Below are positions 5,296-9,170 of a DNA stretch of 9,170 nucleotides, piece after piece. This DNA comes from Anaerolineales bacterium (lineage in GTDB: Bacteria > Chloroflexota > Anaerolineae > Promineifilales > Promineifilaceae), in contig JAGQGA010000177.1 of the NCBI GenBank assembly GCA_020432595.1, forward strand, positions 1-9,170. The letters are read 5' to 3'. A program made the position numbers and the translations under genes. Below the pieces are notes generated by a model. It searched no databases. It was given only the letters and a program-made list of their open reading frames with translations, and had not been told where the DNA came from. Numbering within the stretch: position 1 is the first letter of the stretch; each line of letters begins with the position of its first letter.

Positions 5296-6243
5296 TCAGT
5301 TGGCACGTTGTGCACGCGGGATTTGCAGCTTGGCGTTGACAAATTCGGGGTGCGTCAGATTTAGCCCTTGTGCCAGCAGGCGGATTTGCTCCATCTCTTC
5401 ATACCCCACACAGCCATCGGCGGCGGCCACGGCAAAAAGGATGTCGAGAAAGCGAACGCGCTCTTCGCGGTTGGTGGCTTGGGTAAATTGGCGCATCATG
5501 CGGTAGGGATCCAGCGCGGCGGTGACAGCCATCAGCGAGACTTCGGTGACAAAAACGGCCGTTTTTCTGTCCACCCCCCAAAAATTTTCCAACGCCTGTA
5601 CCACCGCCTCATACTCGCGCTCATCCACTTTGCGGTCAGTGTGCGCCACTTTTGCCAGCAGCCCCCCGGCCAAACTCAGCTTTCGCAGCTCCTGTTCGGG
5701 CATGTCTAGCTGGGTTTCTTCCATGTTCAACCGCTGGCAGACGGCATAATAGACACGGTTTTTGATAAAATCATCAAAATATTGTTCGCGGTTGGGGGCA
5801 TGAGCCACGGCAGCAATACGGCGGCGCACCGCCTCGCTGACCAGCCAGCTAAATTGGGAGAAAAAGTTTAGCTCCACGCTCTCGATGGCATTTCGGATTT
5901 CCTGAAAAACGGCCGTTTCTTCCGGTGTCACCACCCCATCGGCCATAATCATATTTTCGATGGCCCGCACCGCCAACGCCTTGTCCGCCGGATGCCGCAG
6001 CACACCCTGCAACTCCACCACCAGCCGCTGGCGCTCTTCCTCCCCTACCGGCGTGAGCATATACAGCTCCAGCAATTGCCAATCTTGCTCATTGAGCCGT
6101 ACCCCCTGCTCTTGCCCCACTTGTGGCAAATAAAACAGCAGGTCACGCACACTGTCAATCTCTTCGTCGCTGACACGGCCGTCGGCCCAGGCGGCGGCAA
6201 TGACAACTTTTCCCAACGTTAAAATTAAACCATGACTATCCAT
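5296..6243 (-). CDS. Protein with two TerB-like domains
   Basis: This 315-residue, mostly helical, soluble protein has no signal or membrane segment. Two TerB-like (tellurite-resistance B, COG4103-type) units can be seen, each marked by a pair of acidic metal-binding-like motifs. The first unit has ADGRVSDEE (20-28) and ADGVVTPEE (101-109). The second has HTDRKVDEREYEAV (201-214) and ADGCVGYEEMEQIRLL (275-290). The helical stretch at about 125-190 links them and may be part of the first unit. TerB domains bind divalent metal and occur in stress and envelope-associated systems. No other ter genes are here, so a role in tellurite resistance is not implied. The ATG at 6243 is preferred: GGAG lies nine bases upstream, while the longer frame to a TTG at 6279 runs into a repeat. 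Three copies of the ACGGCCGT core fall in this gene, one coding for the first Asp-Gly-Arg motif. Confidence 0.8.
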   Translation of the reverse strand: MDSHGLILTLGKVVIAAAWADGRVSDEEIDSVRDLLFYLPQVGQEQGVRLNEQDWQLLELYMLTPVGEEERQRLVVELQGVLRHPADKALAVRAIENMIMADGVVTPEETAVFQEIRNAIESVELNFFSQFSWLVSEAVRRRIAAVAHAPNREQYFDDFIKNRVYYAVCQRLNMEETQLDMPEQELRKLSLAGGLLAKVAHTDRKVDEREYEAVVQALENFWGVDRKTAVFVTEVSLMAVTAALDPYRMMRQFTQATNREERVRFLDILFAVAAADGCVGYEEMEQIRLLAQGLNLTHPEFVNAKLQIPRAQRAN

Positions 6244-6274
6244 TACACCACGCTCCAATACTTTGTTTGCAGGT

Positions 6275-6332
6275 AACAAGTGGCGGGTCGCAAGTTTAGT
6301 CAGCAGATGCGACTTGTTACTTGCTACTTGTT
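6275..6332. repeat. Imperfect hairpin with AACAAGT/GCAAGT units
   Basis: The left arm (6275-6295, AACAAGTGGCGGGTCGCAAGT in two parts) and the right arm (6312-6332) match at 16 of 21 positions when paired, with a 16-base loop. Most mismatches are G opposite T. It belongs to the same family as the hairpin at 8080-8147. It lies in the leader of the TerB gene. The rest of this 189-base spacer holds an AACGGCCGTT copy at 6363 and no clear promoter or terminator. Confidence 0.65.
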
Positions 6333-6432
6333 GTCTGTTCTTTGCACAGTATATGCGGAAAAAACGGCCGTTTTACCCGTTTCTTATCAGACGCCTAAAA
6401 AGCAACGATGACACTGGGAAACAAGTCCCCCA

Positions 6433-7230
6433 TTAGACGTTGATGTTGATGGCACTGCCGGATTCATAGCGACGGAGACCGAGGGAAAAAACGGCCGTTG
6501 CGATCAGCCACAGCAGCAGTACAAATCCGGCCAACCCCAGCAGCAGCACCCCATCCCGCCCTTGCACAATCTGCACCGGAATGGCTCCCACAAACGCCGC
6601 CGGAATCAGCGTGTAGAGCAGCGTCCGCGCCAGCCCGGAAAACAACACATTGGGATACATGCTAAACGTCAGCAACGAGTTGGTTATCTGCTGGCTGGCG
6701 TATTGGGCATTACCCATAAAGAACGCCAGCGACCCAGCTATCACGCCAAACGCGGTTAGCAGCAGTGCCACCAACACGCTTGAGAGCAAGAAGAAAAGAA
6801 TCTCGATGGGGTGAAAACGGCCGGTAAACAGAAAGGCAACAAAACCAAACACAATGTCGCCCATCGTCGAGACAATCATCCGCGAAAAGATGACGTGGGG
6901 CAGCAGTGGGCGTGGGAAAACGAGGTAATAATCCAGCCGCCCCTGGGCAACCAGATAAGCTAAATTAGCTCCGGCGTTTCCGGCAAACAAAAAGGCCAGC
7001 CCAAACCCCAGCGTGACAATGGCAAACAGCAGATAAATGTCGTCAATCTGGTAGCCACGCACACTGCCGAAGCGGTCAAAAAAGAGCAGCCAAAAGACAA
7101 AGTAGATGCCATTGTTGATCAGCATCCCCACAATTTGCGTAATAAAACTGGCGCGGTACTCCATCGCCGACGACAAATTGACTACAAACAGAGCTTTTAG
7201 AAATGATAGTTCAAACAGCAAGCGTCTCAT
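6433..7230 (-). CDS. ABC-2 type exporter permease, second subunit (COG3694-like)
   Basis: This 265-residue integral membrane protein has about six spans: a cytoplasmic N-terminal helix (MRRLLFELSFLKALFVVNLS), then hydrophobic segments at about 30-51, 64-84, 116-136, 143-172, 198-220 and 228-252. The segment AYLVAQGRLDYYLVFPRPLL (91-110), a loop with Gly-Arg-Leu-Asp and a Leu-Val-Phe-Pro-Arg-Pro turn, is typical of the COG3694/COG4587 permease pair (ABC-2 family). Together with the preceding permease it should form the channel driven by the ATPase at 8149-9144. The substrate is unknown; relatives are often labelled drug exporters without proof. The start ATG at 7230 has AAGG eight bases upstream. 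A GTG at 7239 in frame overlaps that Shine-Dalgarno and is rejected. Only 12 bases separate it from the previous stop, so it is the third gene of the operon. A copy of AACGGCCGTT at 6490 encodes Thr-Ala-Val in the last membrane span. Confidence 0.85.
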   Translation of the reverse strand: MRRLLFELSFLKALFVVNLSSAMEYRASFITQIVGMLINNGIYFVFWLLFFDRFGSVRGYQIDDIYLLFAIVTLGFGLAFLFAGNAGANLAYLVAQGRLDYYLVFPRPLLPHVIFSRMIVSTMGDIVFGFVAFLFTGRFHPIEILFFLLSSVLVALLLTAFGVIAGSLAFFMGNAQYASQQITNSLLTFSMYPNVLFSGLARTLLYTLIPAAFVGAIPVQIVQGRDGVLLLGLAGFVLLLWLIATAVFSLGLRRYESGSAININV

Positions 7231-7242
7231 TGTATACACCTT

Positions 7243-8055
7243 TTATCCCCCATTAATCGCCAGCCGCTGCGTCATGACCCGGTATTGCCACAGCAACACG
7301 GCACCAAAAATGAACAGCCACAGCAGTTGCAGCCCCACAATTTGCCGGAACTGCGCCCATTCAAAGGCCACAAAGAGCTTGGCTGGGGCGTAGGTGGTCA
7401 GGTTGAAGGGCAGCACGCGGGCAGTGCCTTGCAGCCAATCGGGCAAAAAGTCGAGCGGAATCATGAGGCCGCCCAAAATGAAGACGAGCTTTTGGTAGAT
7501 GAGCCGGAAGGAAAAGGTATCTTCGGTGACAAAGGCCAGCAGGCCGATGATGCTGAGAACAAAAAAGTCGAGCAGCACCGCCAGCCCCATGACCAGCAGT
7601 ACTAAGGGCAAATGTGCCCAGGTGAGCGTGGGCGACCCGGCATAATACAGCACCAGCGGCAGCCCCAGGGCAAAAATTAGTACCATCTTTACCCCACCTT
7701 CGGCTAGTCCGTTGAAAAAGTGGTAGGCCAGGTAGTTGTAGGGACGGACAAGGGTATAGGCGATGGAGCCATCGCGGACTTCTTCGGTGATGCGAGTGTC
7801 ATGACGGATTTTGCCCAGTTCCATGACTTCGGCGATGAGGAAGTACCAGATGGTGTTGGCAAGGGTGAGACCGGCTATTTCGGTGGTGTTTTGTGATTGA
7901 TAAACGGCCGTCCACAACTGCACAAAAATAAACATGATCAAAATAATAAACACCGCCCGCCCCAGCGCATCCCAAATATACGCCAACTGGTTTTGCAAAT
8001 TCGTCAGCGTAATCGCACCGTATTTTGTTGTTGTTAATCTTAGTTGGGTCAACAT
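7243..8055 (-). CDS. ABC-2 type exporter permease, first subunit (COG4587-like)
   Basis: This 270-residue membrane protein has about six spans (roughly 29-51, 61-79, 119-139, 148-173, 188-204 and 236-257). The loop RITEEVRDGSIAYTLVRPYN (88-107), an acidic-Gly-Ser-Ile element followed by Leu-x-Arg-Pro, is the hallmark I recognise for the COG4587/COG3694 pair. LGGLMIPLDFLPDWLQ (194-209) before the last span is also typical. It pairs with the permease at 6433-7230. The start at 8055 (MLTQLRLT) has GAAGG ten bases upstream. The frame stays open to 8103, but that extra stretch is the AAGTGGC hairpin repeat and is not part of the protein. The repeat-bearing spacer of 93 bases separates it from the ATPase stop, while the second permease follows 12 bases after. 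A near-copy of the palindrome at 7903 encodes Thr-Ala-Val. Confidence 0.86.
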   Translation of the reverse strand: MLTQLRLTTTKYGAITLTNLQNQLAYIWDALGRAVFIILIMFIFVQLWTAVYQSQNTTEIAGLTLANTIWYFLIAEVMELGKIRHDTRITEEVRDGSIAYTLVRPYNYLAYHFFNGLAEGGVKMVLIFALGLPLVLYYAGSPTLTWAHLPLVLLVMGLAVLLDFFVLSIIGLLAFVTEDTFSFRLIYQKLVFILGGLMIPLDFLPDWLQGTARVLPFNLTTYAPAKLFVAFEWAQFRQIVGLQLLWLFIFGAVLLWQYRVMTQRLAINGG

Positions 8056-8079
8056 ACTGCAAAAACCTTCTAGGAGTGG

Positions 8080-8147
8080 CAAGTAACAAGTGGCAAGTGG
8101 CAAGTCTTGATTGCCAACGTCACTTGCTACTTGTAACTTGTTACCTG
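8080..8147. repeat. Imperfect 26-bp hairpin of AAGTGGC/AACAAGT units inside the ABC operon
   Basis: The arm at 8080-8105 and the arm at 8122-8147 pair at 22 of 26 positions with a 16-base loop. The left arm repeats GGCAAGT. It shares units with the hairpin at 6275-6332. It ends one base before the ATPase stop codon and fills most of the spacer to the first permease. In the transcript it could set the ATPase-to-permease ratio by partial termination or RNA protection. That is inference. Confidence 0.8.
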
Positions 8148-8148
8148 C

Positions 8149-9144
8149 TCACACCGCATAAATCTCCCGAATAATTTCCTCCATCGGTGGGTCGGTGATG
8201 TTGATGTCGTTGCAAGTGTGGTTGCTAATCACCTGTTGGATGACGCTTTCGACCGGGATTTGGCGGCTGTCAAATTCCAGCTTCACGCCGTAGGTGCCCT
8301 GCTTTACCGTTTCTACCCCCGGCAGGGCAAACGGCTCGGTCAGGGCATCGGCAAAGCGCACGTCCACCACCTTGCGCCGCAAATATTGCCGCTTTAGCAC
8401 CGAGGTTTTGTCGTCAAAAATGATGCGACCGTGGTTGACGACAATCACACGGCGGCACAAGCTTTCTACGTCGCCCGCATCGTGGCTGGTCAAGAAAATG
8501 GTCGTGTTTTCCGTCTCATTCAGCGTGCGAATGGCATCGCGGATTTGCTGCTTGGCAACCACGTCCAGCCCAATGGTCGGTTCATCGAGGAAGATGAGGC
8601 GGGGGCTGTGGAGCAGCGAGGCGGCGATTTCGCATTTCATCCGCTGCCCCAAGCTGAGTTTTCGCACCGGGGTTTGCAGCAGGTCGCCAATTTGAAACGC
8701 TTCCACCAAAAAGTCGCGCCGCCCCTGATACGCTTTCATATCTAGCTCATAGATGCGGGCAAAGAGGCGGAAGGTGTCGTCGGCCGGCAGATGGTACCAA
8801 AGCTGGGGCTTTTGGCCGAAGACGGAGCCGATTTGGTAGGCCAACTGCCGCCGCTGCTGCCAGGGCACGCAGCCGAGGACGGTGGCGTGGCCGCTGCTGG
8901 GGAAGAGAATGCCGGTGAGCATCTTGATGGTGGTGGATTTGCCAGCCCCATTGGGACCAATAAAGGCCAGCATGTCACCTTCTTCCAGGGTAAAGCTGAG
9001 GGGAGAAACGGCCGTTATTTCCCGCATCTCCGGCCGCCACACCGCCTGCCAACTGCCCCGCAGCCCCGGAGCCTTCTGCTTCAACTGAAACCGCTTCGCC
9101 AGGTCACGCACTTCAATAGCTGGTTTACCTGCTTCATACTGCAT
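8149..9144 (-). CDS. ABC exporter ATPase subunit (COG4586-like)
   Basis: This 331-residue cytoplasmic nucleotide-binding subunit energises the two permeases downstream. Motifs are complete: Walker A GPNGAGKST (63-71), Q-loop at SVFGQKPQLW (Q111), signature LSLGQR (163-168), Walker B LIFLDEPT (183-190), D-loop GLD (192-194) and switch histidine in TSHD (H221). The N-terminus carries an extra stretch before the core (FQLKQKAPGLRGSWQAVWRP, about 19-38), and after the core there is a C-terminal extension of about 80 residues with EFDSRQIPVESVIQQV. Both features fit the COG4586 subfamily that travels with COG4587 and COG3694 permeases. The signature has Leu-Ser-Leu-Gly-Gln rather than Leu-Ser-Gly-Gly-Gln, which is usual for this subfamily. 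Relatives are often named daunorubicin/multidrug exporters, but the true substrate is not known. It is the first gene of the operon in this window. A palindrome copy at 9007 encodes Thr-Ala-Val. Confidence 0.93.
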   Translation of the reverse strand: MQYEAGKPAIEVRDLAKRFQLKQKAPGLRGSWQAVWRPEMREITAVSPLSFTLEEGDMLAFIGPNGAGKSTTIKMLTGILFPSSGHATVLGCVPWQQRRQLAYQIGSVFGQKPQLWYHLPADDTFRLFARIYELDMKAYQGRRDFLVEAFQIGDLLQTPVRKLSLGQRMKCEIAASLLHSPRLIFLDEPTIGLDVVAKQQIRDAIRTLNETENTTIFLTSHDAGDVESLCRRVIVVNHGRIIFDDKTSVLKRQYLRRKVVDVRFADALTEPFALPGVETVKQGTYGVKLEFDSRQIPVESVIQQVISNHTCNDINITDPPMEEIIREIYAV

Positions 9145-9149
9145 ATACA

Positions 9150-9155
9150 CCTCCT
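9150..9155 (-). promoter_or_regulatory. Shine-Dalgarno of the ABC ATPase
   Basis: AGGAGG on the minus strand ends five bases before the ATG at 9144. It overlaps the in-frame GTG at 9150, so that GTG cannot be the start and the protein begins Met-Gln-Tyr-Glu. Only 15 bases of upstream sequence remain in the window, too few to judge a promoter. Confidence 0.85.
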
Positions 9156-9170
9156 GATGGTAGTTAGTGG

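Larger units (their letters stand above)
157..9016. repeat. Highly iterated palindrome AACGGCCGTT, 13 exact copies across the window
   Basis: Exact copies start at 157, 1447, 1637, 3193, 3409, 4392, 4723, 5277, 5554, 5908, 6363, 6490 and 9007. Near-copies lie at 6174 (CACGGCCGTC), 6816 (AACGGCCGGT) and 7903 (AACGGCCGTC). Six of the exact copies extend to AAACGGCCGTTT. Ten exact copies lie inside genes (recombinase, LysM lipoprotein, sulfurtransferase, TerB protein, one ABC permease, ABC ATPase), and three lie in spacers (157, 5277, 6363). The aminotransferase has none, and the other permease has only a near-copy. About 0.01 copies are expected by chance for a 10-mer in 9.2 kb. The behaviour resembles HIP1 (GCGATCGC) of cyanobacteria: a dispersed single-copy palindrome that tolerates coding sequence. 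It is not a mobile element, because no common flanking sequence accompanies it beyond the A/T extensions. Confidence 0.95.

Noticed and set aside
6244..6279. TTG start for the TerB protein
   Set aside because: The frame runs into a repeat at 6275. The ATG at 6243 has GGAG nine bases upstream.
6361..6374. AAAACGGCCGTTTT as a terminator of the ABC operon
   Set aside because: A palindrome with no loop does not make a terminator stem, and the same motif recurs inside genes.
8056..8103. N-terminal extension of the first ABC permease
   Set aside because: The 16 extra residues come largely from the AAGTGGC repeat. The ATG at 8055 has GAAGG upstream.

Overview
The window reads as bacterial chromosome, most likely from a member of the Chloroflexota (Anaerolineae-like). 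This placement is an inference. It rests on the lipoprotein with a low-complexity Val-Glu-Val-Thr stalk, a pattern I associate with exported Chloroflexota proteins, on the gene mix, and on spacers full of short palindromic repeats. There is no rRNA, tRNA or CRISPR array.

Layout. A minus-strand phenylacetate-CoA ligase-like gene is cut by the left edge (1-99). It is divergent from a plus-strand branched-chain aminotransferase (379-1305). A tyrosine recombinase follows on the plus strand (1410-2471), with its own consensus-like promoter. Everything to the right is on the minus strand. Read in transcription order, this is an ABC-2 exporter operon (ATPase 9144-8149, permease 8055-7243, permease 7230-6433), a protein with two TerB-like domains (6243-5296), a two-domain sulfurtransferase (5154-4321) translationally coupled to a membrane protein whose frame is broken (4324-3798), and a LysM lipoprotein (3699-2581) that converges on the recombinase.

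How the genes relate. The three exporter genes belong together as one transporter. The sulfurtransferase and the membrane protein share an ATGA overlap and so are made together. The other genes look like independent housekeeping or accessory units. No multi-gene defence or biosynthetic system is evident.

The most striking signal is not a gene. The palindrome AACGGCCGTT occurs 13 times exactly in 9.2 kb, where chance predicts about 0.01, with three near-copies in addition. It sits inside seven genes and in spacers. In coding DNA it is read mostly as Thr-Ala-Val. This is a HIP1-like highly iterated palindrome. A second layer is a set of hairpin-forming repeats (four sequence families plus a 30-bp perfect palindrome) that occupy the main intergenic spacers, one of them inside the ABC operon. 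Some gene-finder starts run into these repeats; I have corrected starts using Shine-Dalgarno positions.

The membrane protein changes frame exactly at an in-phase T-TTT-TTG heptamer. This is either a homopolymer indel or a possible programmed -1 frameshift site.
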